A stretch of DNA of 64,000 nucleotides from Tilletiopsis washingtonensis (Eukaryota; Basidiomycota; Exobasidiomycetes; Entylomatales). The stretch's first letter is position 1; each line of letters begins with the position of its first letter. The notes under the pieces are model-generated. The model was not told the origin of the DNA and ran no database searches. It saw nothing but the letters and a program-made list of their open reading frames with translations. Position numbers and translations under genes: made by a program. Where the stretch lies: contig NW_020312015.1 of assembly GCF_003144115.1 (NCBI RefSeq), positions 111,544 to 175,543 of the forward strand, given 5' to 3'. Shown piece after piece: positions 1-10,553 of the stretch.

Positions 1-1771
1 GGACGACGAGCTGGCGCTGACCGGGACCACGTCGGTGCGCGTGCCTCGCCGCGCTCTTGCCGCGCTGAGCGTCACGCGCCAGGAGCGCGCCGATGAGCCT
101 GCTGCAGCTCCATCCGCAGCGGCTGCTTCCTCGTCGTCATCCGCATCGGCGCCGAGTGCCAAGAGCACGAAGTCGAAGAGCAGCAAGGCACCCACCAAGA
201 CGCGGCGGAAGAAGGACGCAGCCGCAGCGCAGCCGGAGCACACGCATGCACAGCCCACGGCGCCGAGCATGCCGGAGGAGCAGATCGCCAGCTACCTCGA
301 GAACTACGATCTGGAAGGTGAGCACACGGCGATGCACCTTGGCTGCTGAGTGGCATGCTGACAGCGGCGTGCGTGCAGCTGAGCGGCGGCTGGAGATGTC
401 GCGACAAGCACTGGTGCTGAGTGTAGAGACCGCGCGACGCCTGATGGGCAGCTACATCTCGCGCATGGCACGGTCGGCACGCAGCATGCGCCTCGAGGAG
501 TTCATCACCGAGCACGGCGCACAGGTCAGTTCCGTCGTTGCGCGGCTGGCCACGACGGCCATGCGTGACGCGCCACACACCGAATGGAGCAGCGTCGCTG
601 GCATCAAGCGCAGCGGCGACGAGGCGGCGGAGCGCGGCACAGCCAAGAACGGTGAGGACGCAACGTGATCGCAGTGTGAGGCTCTGAGGGCTGACGGCCG
701 TCTGACCACGCAGCGCGACAAGCAGCTTCTGCCTCGGGCTCTGGCTCCAGCTCAAGCGCGAAGCCAGCGGAGGCCAATGCCGCGCCGGCACGGCCGAGCA
801 CTAGCATGAGCAACAAGGCACGTCTGGCCGCTGCACGAGCAAAGCAGGCTGCCGTGAGTCGCTGAACTGTGCTGCTTGGGCGGCTTCGCTCTGCTGACAC
901 GCTTCGACCCTCTCAGGCACGGCGGCCGCCGCCTTCCTCGCCTGCACCTTCGAGCAGCAGCGCGAGCACGCAAGTCCGGCCGCCGTCGAGCGCCGTGTTC
1001 GCGCCGCGGCTGGGCGCTCAGGATCTGGGGCGCAGCAGCAGCGTGCCACGCCTGCCGCCTACGCCCGCTGGGCAGAAGGGCCGCCTGGCACGTGCCGGCG
1101 AGACGGTCATGTGGCAGAGCATCAACGGCAGTCCCATCACCGGCGTCATTGGGCCAGACGGCGCCGTGCGGCCGCTGCCGCCGCGCTCGGCCATCGCACC
1201 TGCCGCAGCGGAGGACGAGAGCATCGTCGAGCTCGCCAAGGGCATCGATGCTGGCCTGCGCCGTCGGAGAAGCGGCGAAGCGGGCGGAGCGGGCGCACCA
1301 TCGCCGCTGCGCTGGACAGAAGTGCGCACAGCAGCGTCTACCTCGTCGTCGCCGATGCGCAGCAGCGACACATCAAGTCTTGCGGCCCTCGGCGAGGACG
1401 CTGCCGAGGTGAGCGGCGAGCTGCCCGACGAGGAGGCGCTCACACGGCAGATCCTCGCCGAGGAAGCGGCCAAGCAGCGTTCGCGCATGGCATCGAGCAG
1501 CAACAGCAGTCTACGATCTGGCGGCGGTGCTCGCCACAATGGTGCGGCAGCATCGCGGCCGCCAAGCTCCTCCGGCAACAGCTCCGCCAGCCGGCCGCCT
1601 CTCTCGTCGCAGTCGGCGCAAGCGCAGCCGCGGCATCGCGTCTCGATCCGCTTCGGCTCGGGCGAGACGCGCGACGTGGCCAGCCTGACGAGCGGCGACG
1701 TGCTGCGCATCCCGCACGAGGAGCGCCAGGCACTGCTGCGCATGCTGCAGGGCATGAGCACCGAGGACTGA
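1..1771 (+). CDS. Borealin/Nbl1-like chromosomal passenger complex subunit (5' partial)
   Basis: The reading frame is already open at base 2, so the start lies outside the window. Exons read as <2-317, 379-651, 714-853 and 917-1771; every junction keeps frame with GTGAGT-type donors and CAG acceptors. After a Lys/Ser-rich stretch, the splice at 317/379 joins LENYDLE to AERRLEMSRQ. The segment through RLMGSYISRMARSARSMRLE and the following GIKR matches the coiled N-terminal helix pattern of the Nbl1/borealin family, which binds survivin and INCENP at centromeres. The C-terminal exon holds ETVMWQSINGSPITG and RVSIRFGSGETRDV, resembling the borealin C-terminal region, with Ser-rich linkers between. 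Borealin is inferred from these motifs. A different coiled-coil protein is the alternative. Confidence 0.62.
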
Positions 1772-2092
1772 GCGACGCCCGACCCGGATCTGCACCACCT
1801 CCCTATACCTCTCCTCGCGCATCGCTGCGCCGACATTCTCGCCGATGCGATCCTGTACCATCATTGACTGAGCCTCTCGCAAGCAGCTTTTCGTCGTCAC
1901 AGACATGAATGAGGAGCGCATGATGATTGCAGGCGTCCAATGCAGGGTGAATAGCGGGCCGAGACAGTAAGTAAGGGTGAGGTACAAGTGACAGAGCGCA
2001 GCAGCGCATGAGAAGAGGGCCTCGGCGGCTGCGGGCTGCGCAGCGCGGGCTTGGGTGCAAGAAGTCGAGATAGAGACCGGCTGGCGGGGCGC
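1772..2092. other. Convergent intergenic spacer (3' ends)
   Basis: This stretch separates the stop codons of the borealin-like gene (+) and the protease gene (-). It presumably holds the two 3' untranslated regions. I see no RNA gene, repeat or coding frame in it. Confidence 0.6.
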
Positions 2093-3075
2093 TTAGAGCT
2101 CGCGTAGGCTGACCGACTTCTGGCTGGCGGCGACGGCCGGCGAGGGCGCGCGCAGCAGGTCCGAGGTGCCGGCGAGGTTGAGGGCGCCGCGGAACGCCTC
2201 GGTGCCGGCGGCGAGGGTGACGCCGGCGAAGTCGTCGAAGGTGCGGGCGTAGGCCAGCTCGCGCTGCAGGTCGCCGACGCCGTTGGAGCCGGCGACGGGG
2301 GCGAACTGCAGCGTCGAGAGCGTGCCGAACGCGGCGCCCTGGCCGTCCATGAAGCCGCTGCCCGAGTCGCCGGGGATGCCGGGCGTGACGGTGTAGACGC
2401 CGTGCGACCAGCCGTCGCCGTCGGAGGAGATCTGCGTGCCGAACTTGGGCGAGAGGAAGGTGATGCCGCCGCGGAGGATCGAGTTGCCGTACGACACGAC
2501 CTGCTCCAGGTTGGCCAACTCGCCCTGCCGCTCGCCCGACGGGCCGCCGAAGTACGGCACCGTGGGGTTGACCTTGGCCACGTCGCGCGGGTCGATGCGC
2601 ACGAGGGCAAAGTCGTTGAAGGCACAGGCGTTCTCGTCGGTCTCGCCGCGCGCCTGCATGCGCGCCCACGAGTTGTACACCATGCTGCCGGGGAACTCGG
2701 CGCCCGTGATGGTGACGGGCGTGCCCTCGGGCAGCGTGCCGCTGGTGCAGCCGTTGGTGCCCGTGCTCTCGCCCGTGCCGGAGCAGTGCGCCGCCTGGCC
2801 GATGTACACGTCCGAGCCCTGGTAGAAGATGAAGTTGGACGTGCAGCTCTGCAGAGCATGTCAGCGAGAGGCAACAGAGAGAGCTGCGACGCCGAATGAC
2901 TCACGCCGGCCGTCTCGGTGTTGACGCCCGGGTGCACGGTGGCGGTGGCCTGGTCGGCCCACGCCGGCGCGCCGGCCTGGCGAGCGAGCATGGAGGGTGC
3001 GGCGACGGGGGCGGCGAGGGCGCCGAGCGTCGAGGCGGCGGCCACGAGGGCGGCAGAGCGGAAGATGGGAGCCAT
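2093..3075 (-). CDS. Secreted chymotrypsin-fold serine protease (S1-like)
   Basis: Two exons on the minus strand, 3075-2905 and 2848-2093, flank a 56-nt intron (GTGAGT..CTGCAG, phase 0) and give 308 residues. The ATG at 3075 starts a typical signal peptide (MAPIFRSAALVAAASTLGAL, then AAP). The catalytic triad is visible in S1 order: His in QAAHC (about residue 78), Asp in FNDFALVRID (about 138) and Ser in PGDSGSGF (about 219). Four Cys (CTSN, AHC, NGC and CAFN contexts) could form disulfides. The enzyme is therefore expected to be an extracellular endopeptidase. Substrate specificity cannot be read from the sequence. A TATA element lies upstream. The overall design resembles fungal glutamyl/trypsin-like secreted peptidases. 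Confidence 0.85.
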
Positions 3076-5317
3076 GGTGTGGAGGGGAGGGTGTGGAGAG
3101 GAGAGGATGCAGGAGAGAGGAGATGCGGACGTCGGCGAGGAGCAGCTGGAGACGCCGTGCTTTATACCCTCGCCACTGGCCACGTTGAGCGTGCTGCTGC
3201 CAGAGGATGCGTCGAGGAGGTGTCACCCGCCCATCCGCTCGGCACTCGCTGCCAAGGGCTTCGGCGCCGGCACGGGGCAGCGCAGCACCTGCCCGGTTTG
3301 TGCGGGCTTAGCGTGTCGGAGCGGGCCCACGGCTGCTGCAGGGAGATGCTCGGGCGGTCGGGCCATCGCAGAGCCTGCGCCGAGCGGGAGAGTGGCACCA
3401 TCTGCGCCGGCTGCCATCGCGCAACAGGCGCAGAGCACGGGCGGGACAGGGAGGGCGTGACGCACCTTCGCAGGCGCAGCGGCTTCGCTCCACCAGCAGG
3501 CGTGCTTCTCGGGACAGCATCAGCGTCTCACCTCTGTTTGCTGTGTCCTGATGCGCCGTCGCCGTCGGCAGCTGCCGCACGCTCGGAAGCAGCGTGTAAG
3601 TGGCAGGCGCGTGGGCGAGCTTCGCACTCGCCGGCGCCTCCCTCACGGCCGGTGCGCCGGCGCTACGGTACGCCTAGCGCCCTCGCCCGACTTGGCAGGT
3701 CGGAGCTGCCTGGCGTCAGCGTGCTGCGGCCATGCGCCGCCCGCCGGCCCACGAGGGCAGCGAGGTGCTGCAGCGCTGCGCTGGCGGCTATCTGCGCTGA
3801 GCGCAAGAAGCGCATCGCAGCCCACGAGGCCCGAGCTGCGGCGCGGGAGCCGAGCAGGCGAGGCACCTTGGTGCTAACGCAGCGCCCGCACCGGCGTCCG
3901 GCCTCCTCGCCGAGCTCCTTCGCCCAACTCCGCGCCGCTGCGAGTGCGTCACGAGCCGCTCGGCGGCCGGCGGCACGGGTCCAGCTGCTTCCACTTGCCC
4001 AGCTCAGACAGCGAGATGTGCCGCGCTCGGGCCCGCAGAGTGCCTGCTTGGCAGACGTAGATGCTGTGGCGCGGCCATAGGGCGCTCCGGCTGCCCAACG
4101 GCTCCACGCCCACGTCACGGCGTCTTGCACCGCATCCGCACCCGTTCGCTGCGCGTGCGCGTGGGCTCGTGTCAGATTCTACCTGCTCCGCCTTGCTCTG
4201 GACAGTGCCACCCTGCCAAACTTCCCGAGAGGCGGACAGCTGCCCCCTGCGCATGTGGGCGTTCGAGCGCAAGAGGCTCAAGCGATGCGGTGCGGGCAGA
4301 GCGCACAGGCGGCAGACAAGGTGGCTCTGAGACGCAGCCGCAAACAGAGGCTGAGCCTTTCCGCCGGCCAATGCACCCGCGTAGGCAGCTTCCATGCCAG
4401 ACCACGCCAGCCGCTCGTAGCGCAGCTGAGGTGGGCTGCTGGCGTCGAGGACGGGGAGAGCTCGGGCAGGCGGAGTTGCAGCAAAGAGGCCGCGTGCTGC
4501 CAAGACGCGCTTCGCTCCCGTAGCGCCAAAGCACCTCGGGCGAACGCCGCAGCAGCGCCGAAGCGCAGCAGACTCAGCGCCAGACGCAGGGACGGGCGTG
4601 CGGGGAAGGTGCAGCAAACAGATCGAGCTGCGGCTGTGAGGCACATGGCAGCATGCAGGTGCTGTGTTTCACGCTCACATCTCGCAGCACCGGCGGCCGA
4701 GACGGCGATGCGCTGCAGTTGCACGGTGCACGGCTGCACACCTTCGTGGGGTGCAGCTTCGCTTGCAGTAGCGTAGCAGGAGAGGTCGGGCCACACGCTA
4801 CGCCTGACGGTGCCCAGAGGGCGCCCAAGAAGCTCGAGCTCGTCGTCGTCTGGGCGCCGCGCCTCGGCAGACATCATTTCCCTCATCGCGACCCCATCGC
4901 GGCGTCGTCGGCTGGTCCTCTCGATGCCGAACAACGCTGGTGTGCTTCTCTTAGCCTGGATGCTGGTCTGCGGACTCGTTCTGAGCTCTCATGCCTCTGA
5001 CGTGTGTTGGCTGTCTCGCTGAGACTCAGACCAGGCGAGGCCGCGCAAAGGCATGACGCAGGGTGAGCGCGCTCTTCCTCGACGCTCGCCAACATGTCAA
5101 GGCGATGGTCTCGACGGAGCAGCCCAGTAGGAGCATCATTGATCCAGGAACAAAACGAAATCGGCCCTAGCGTCGCCTGGCCGACGACAAAGGTGCCTGG
5201 CGCGGAGGCGAGCGAGCGCTTCTGCGGGGTAAGGACCGCGCAGGCTGCCTGACGCTCGCTGCACCCGATCCTCGACGGTCTCACCTCACGCAGCTGTAAG
5301 GGCGGGAGATCGCGCTT
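3076..5317. other. 2.2-kb gene-poor intergenic region
   Basis: Apart from the TATA element near the protease gene, I see no convincing coding frame. The open frames are Arg/Ala/Ser-rich shadows with no splice logic and no family motif. No tRNA-like B-box was found. It should contain the protease promoter and the 3' end of the PBP-like gene. Confidence 0.5.
3161..3166 (-). promoter_or_regulatory. TATA box of the secreted protease gene
   Basis: The minus strand reads TATAAA here, 86-91 bp upstream of the protease ATG. A consensus TATA element is rare in this GC-rich window, which suggests a strongly regulated promoter. The assignment is by motif and position only. Confidence 0.5.
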
Positions 5318-7306
5318 TCATTCGACAAGGCGGGCCGCACCCTCGCTCGTGGCGCCGTGCACGAAGCGCCCCCACTCCCAGCCTGCCTCTGGGCGCTTCA
5401 CGACGCCCGCCTGTTCGAGCGTGTCGAGCGTCGTCTGCAGTGTCGCCTGCGACACGCTCGCCGTGTGTGTGCGCTGGCCCGTCGTGCCAGTCTTCTCCAT
5501 CTCTGCATCGTTGGGACGCGCATCGCCCGCCCAGCGCACGCCGGCGAACCAGGACGCTACGTCGGCGGCCTCGTAGCCCAACTCGGCGCGCACAAAGGCC
5601 TGCGCTGCGTCGCTGTCGCGGCTGAACTCGGTGATGCCGGAGGCGAGACGCGCGAGGAAGTCGTCGAGCAAGGCGCGCTGCTCGCCGGACTCGAGCACCG
5701 TGTTGCGCGACGCTGCAATCGTCCAGCTCGGCCACGGCGTCGGCACGTTGCCGATGAAGCGCACCTGCAAGAGCGTCAGCGAGCAGCAGACATGCCAGCC
5801 ACTCTGAGCAACGCACCTCGCCCGAGTCGACAAACGGCTTCGTCGTGAACCACTCCCACATGAACGCCGCCGTCTCGGGCTTCTCCAGCTGCGTCTCGCT
5901 GTCCTGTTGCGGCGCGGCCGACGTGCGCATCTCGACGGCGCCGGCACAGAGCGTCATGAAGGCCTCGATGTAGCGCACCTCGCTGCTCGCTTGCGGGTCT
6001 GCAGCGGCCGAGGCGCTGAGCACGGACAGCCACTGCGCCGTCTCGCAGGGGTGCAGCATGGCGCACGGCACGCCGGACAGCGGCTGGTCGCCGATCGAAA
6101 GGCGCGACCACTCCGCCGCGCCGGGCTCGGAGGCGGCGAGACCGGCGGGCAGCGAGGTGGGTGCACCGCTGTTGCGCAGCAGAAGCGCAGAGGCCTCGAT
6201 CTGCTCCAGCGAGAGCGGACTGCCTTCTGTGCAGGAGGCGTCAGCTTGTCATGACATGCATGCTCATCGCGGCAACGCACCGCTGGTGTGCGCCTCGAGG
6301 TACAGCACCGGAGCGCGCCAGGTCGACGAGTATGCCACCGTCTGCGTCACATCGAGCGGGCGTGCCTCGCCTGCACTGCGGTCGAGCAGCGTGAAGCGTC
6401 GCTGCAGCGCGGGCGTCTGTGAAGCCTCGGGTCAGCACAAGCAGTCGGCGCATCTGATGGAGGGACTCACCTGCCCAGCGTGGAGCTGCCAGCCTTCGGC
6501 ATACACGTGCGCGCCCAGCGCAGAGCTCTTCCCTGAAGCTGCGTGCCGCTCCACATACTCGCGTGCGCCCTTCTCAAACGACTCCTTGCTGGTGTGCCCA
6601 CTGTCCTTCACTTGTGCCGCCTCGCCCGACGTCTCCTTTGGCGCACTGGCCGGGAAGTTGACGGCGTTGCGCAGGCGCACGAACGTGTCCTGCACCTTGA
6701 ACGGAATGGCCTCGACGGCGCCCTGTGCGTCGAGCCAGCGCTGCTGCAGCGCCGTGACGCTGGCCATGACCATGCTGCCGCTGCCTATCCGGCTGATGCC
6801 GATGGCCTCGCCGCGCAGGTCGCTGATGCTGTTGTAGCGCGCCGCGTGCGGCGACGTGCCGGTGATGACGGCCCTGGCGGCGATGTGAGCGAAGCGTGGC
6901 CACAAGAGGTGAGAGCGCTGTGCCCTACATGCACTCGCGCAGCCTGGCGGGGCCTGTGCTGCCATCCCTCGACGCCGTGATCCTCTGCCGGCATGCAGCC
7001 CTTCCCCTCTCTAGCCTCGGGCGTGACTCACCAGTTGAGCGGGCTGCGTACATAGCTGCCCACAAGGCGATAGTCATCGCGCCCCTTGGCCAGCGGCGCG
7101 ATCAAGCTCTCCGTGAGCGCCACGGCAACATCGATGACCTGTCCGCCGGCGCCCGCGGCCTCGAGCGACGAGAGCATCTGTCCGGTGCCCGACGGCTGCG
7201 AGACGAGCTCGAGGTGCTCGGCGCCCCATGCCGAGCGACCGAGAATCAGCAGCGGCGAGGAGAAGTGCTCAGGCACGTAGCCGACGCGCAGCTTGGTGAT
7301 CGGCAT
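5318..7306 (-). CDS. Ca3427/NMT1-like periplasmic-binding-fold (PBP2) protein
   Basis: Five exons on the minus strand: 7306-7032, 6873-6471, 6416-6281, 6226-5817 and 5764-5318; all phases agree and yield 556 residues. The start MPITKLRVGYVPEHFSSPL and the downstream FTTKPFVDSGE joined to VRFIGNVPTPWPSW are hallmarks I associate with the fungal Ca3427-like PBP2 family. That family is related to bacterial NMT1/SsuA substrate-binding proteins, but here there is no signal peptide and no transporter gene nearby. An Ala/Ser/Glu-rich stretch after the AVITGTS segment makes the protein longer than the compact two-lobe fold. It is likely cytosolic and binds a small ligand of unknown identity. The first intron (158 nt) is longer than the other three (52-54 nt). 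Confidence 0.75.
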
Positions 7307-10300
7307 GGTTGAAGAGGATCAGGTGGATGTGGAGCGGACCGAGGAGCGGCTGGAAGATGGGCACGTCCGTGCAGGGCCAGCGCCGCTCTCTCGCACGGCA
7401 CGCGCTGCTCCCACGCCTGTCAGCCGCCGCCTCAGCCTCGCGAGGCGGCCACAAGGGCTGCCGTGTGGTCTACGGACATGCATGCTCTCCGTAGTCGCTC
7501 CTTGTTCGCCCCCAAAATGTTCCTAGGCGCTTGTTCTGGTGGGTGGATGGGGTGACTGAAGACTGTCGTGCTTTGCCGCCGCTCAGCTGAGCCGTCGAGG
7601 TGGACAGCGTCTGCCAACCACGACCCAGCTGATGAGTTCAGCGCACAGTAGCCTTGTCCTCGCTCCACCGCCAGCTCTTCTCGTCTCTTGTCCTCCTCTT
7701 GCGCGACAAGTCGTCCTTTCGCAAGGTGCTTATCAGACAGAGTGCTTCCAGTGGGTGCGGCCTGTGCAGCAGAATGCACTCGGGACGCTGCCGACATCGC
7801 CTTGCGTCATGCGGTGCACTTCGGTTCGCTCTGAGACATGCGGCTCTCGCTGTGCCTCCTCGCTCCTTCTTCTGCTCGCCGCTGATAGATGCCTCGAGGT
7901 GAACACGCTTGCAGTCATCATCGCAGCGTCGAGATTCTCTCTCGTGCGCCCCCTCGCGGCAAGAAGATAGGCCGCGGCTATGGCGGCGGAGGTGCGGAGC
8001 CTGGAAGCTGTGACAGGCGCAGGCACAAAGAGGGGGCGTGTGACGGCTGCGCCCGGCGTGCCTGCGTGCTTGCATCGCGCACTTTGCGTGAGGTGATGCG
8101 AGAAAGTGCGGATAGGGGCTGCGAGAAGAAGCGGAAGCAGCGGCTGTCCCTTCCCGCCGTCTTGAGAGCGACATCGCAGCGGTGCGAGCCATGACAAGCG
8201 CTGTGTTGTCGTCCATCCGCACGCCGGCACGTGTCTCCGACTCGGCACGCCTGCGGCTGTGGGGAGAGGCTGTGATGAAGGAGCGGATGTGCGGCCTCCG
8301 CCAGCCGTGCCGCATCACGGCGGGCAGTCGGCTCGACGCGCCGCAGCAGCTCGGCAGCCTTCGCCTTGCTCGATCTTGTGCTCGATAAAGTGCACGAACA
8401 AGCTCAGCGCGGTGAACGCCGAGCGCCTTCTCTACAAGGTCACGACGGCGAGCGATACTTCAGCGTGCTGATGACCGCCTCGTGTTGGCCGCGCGCCGGA
8501 ATAGGGACGGCAGGCGCAGCAAGGCGGTGCATCTCGTGACGCAGCGGCAGCGTGCAGCTTCGTGCGTGTTATCGGGATGCCGCGCCCGATGCTGCCGGCG
8601 GATCAGATGCGCCGCCATCAGGGGCTGCGCAGAGGTTCGCGAGGCGAGGCGAGCTTGGGGCGAAGATCTTCTCTCTCTCTCGAGCTCTGCTCCGGCTGCC
8701 AAGCGGACCTCGCTGCGCCGTCAGGAGGGTGGTGGAGGCGTGGAGCTTGCAAGCCAAAGCCGCACCCGCCGGAGGCCGAGTCGGGAGAAGGCTTCCAAAT
8801 CTAGGCTTCTCGCATCGAGCGCAGCCGCGCCGAGCCGGCTCTTTCTTCGCCATGTCAAGTCAGGGGCAGCGGCGTGGGGGGATGTGACAGCCGGCGGGCC
8901 TGCCTGCTTGCGTGCTCGAAGAGGCGCGCAAGTGCTCCCTCAGGAGGAGGCGGACGCCGAGCGCCGGCGGAGAAGGGGCGAGAGAGCAGCGCTCTCGCTG
9001 TCTCTGCCGCTGCTGCCGAAGGCGAGCGAGCGAGAGCCGGAGCCGGAGGAGAAGATGCGGCCGAGAGACGGCGCTGGCAGAGCATCGCTGCGGCATCCTG
9101 GCAGCACCGGCCGCAGCGACCCACACGCTCGCCTCGGCGTGTTGGGTCCGGCAAAATGCACACAGCTGCAGCGCTGCAGCGGTGTGCTCAGCTCACGCTG
9201 CTGCAGGGTGCAGGGCACGCCACGAGGCAGCTGGCGTCATGCGTGCATGGCGCAGGCATGGCGGGCGTGAGAGCGCCTGCGAGAGCAACGTCGAGCACGC
9301 CGGCGGAGGAGCGGAGCCGCGCGCCAGCGCTGGGCCGGGCGCGCGCTACCTGGGACGGCGCCCAGCAAGACTGCCTGCTGCTGGCGGCCTGCTGCTCGAG
9401 CTCCTCTCGAGATTGCGTGTGCAGCAGCACTGTGCGTGTGCTCTGTGAGGAGGAGGCGCACTGTGCATCGGCATCAGCAGCATGCAGTCGAGTGCTGCCC
9501 GGCCAAGCGAGAGAGAAGAGCAGAATTGACGGCGGGCCGGCCAGAGGGCCTGAGGCGAGAGGGGCGCCGGCGCGTTCCCGGCAGAAAGGCGCCGAGGCGC
9601 GCGCCCGCAGCAGCAAGGCTGCTGTGACACAGCACGCAGCAAATAGCGGGCAGCCGCAGAGAGAGGAGCAGCTCAGCAGCACGAACGCTTCGAAGGCGGC
9701 TGCGTTGGCTCTGGGCACGGGCTGGGCAAGGGGTGTGCGCCGCCGGGCCGCTCGCAGCCTGCCGCGCCGCGCCGGCGCTGGCACTCTCTCGCGCCTCGCG
9801 CTGCGCTATCGACATCAATCAGCACGCATCGCATCGCAGCGCAGCGGCAGCCGAGTCAGCCGCTCAGCACGCACGCGACGGTGCAGCAGCACAGCATGAG
9901 ATGCTCCATGGTGAACTGTGCGTGCGTGCGTGCCTGCAGGCGGTTGCAGGGTGCTTGCTGCACGCCCAAAGTTGAGCGCCGCGCGCCCGCGAGGTACGCC
10001 GGCGAGAGGAGGGCGGCGGGCGTCGAGAGAGCGCTCGGCAGGGCGCCGCCGCCGCCGGCAGCCCGCTGCAGCTCAGCAGCAGGCCCGGCCGCAGCCCTTC
10101 TTCTGCCCGCTGTTGCACCATCTCCTTGTCCGCAACCGCCATCTCCCATCTCCCATCCCCAGCGCAGGCCGTTGTGCGAGTCACAGCCCTGCCGCGTCCC
10201 TCGCTCTGCGCTCCCTGCTGCACGCGCGCGTGCCCTGCACCCTGCGCCAGCGTGACTCGCCGCCGCCCAGCACCTCCTCGTCCGCCAAAAAGGCCGCCCT

Positions 10301-10553
10301 CATCTCGCTGAGCCCGGCCCTCGCCTCCCTCTCTATTCTGCATCTCGCATCTCGCATCTCGCCGCACCCTGCCCTCCGCACGCTTTGGCCCGCATCTCAC
10401 CCGTGCGCCCGCCGCAGCCGGCGCCGATCCAGCCACCTGACGCTGCGTGGCGCTTGGCGCCGCTGCCTTGCTTGGCGCGTGTACCGCTGCCCCGCGCCGC
10501 GCCGCCCTCCACACCTCGCCTCGCGCACAGGCGAGCGCCGGCCTTCGCCCGCC
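7307..10553. other. 3.2-kb region without recognisable genes
   Basis: This is the longest gene-free stretch in the window, between two divergently transcribed genes. The open frames (for example 8482-9270 and 8874-9899 on the plus strand) are Arg/Ala/Ser-rich, lack splice structure and show no family motif. No tRNA box or transposon remnant was seen. Long promoters or untranslated and noncoding transcripts are possible. Confidence 0.5.

Noticed and set aside
8482-9899. Possible genes in the 8.5-9.9 kb frames
   Set aside because: Overlapping Arg/Ala-rich frames in several phases, no family similarity and no consistent introns.
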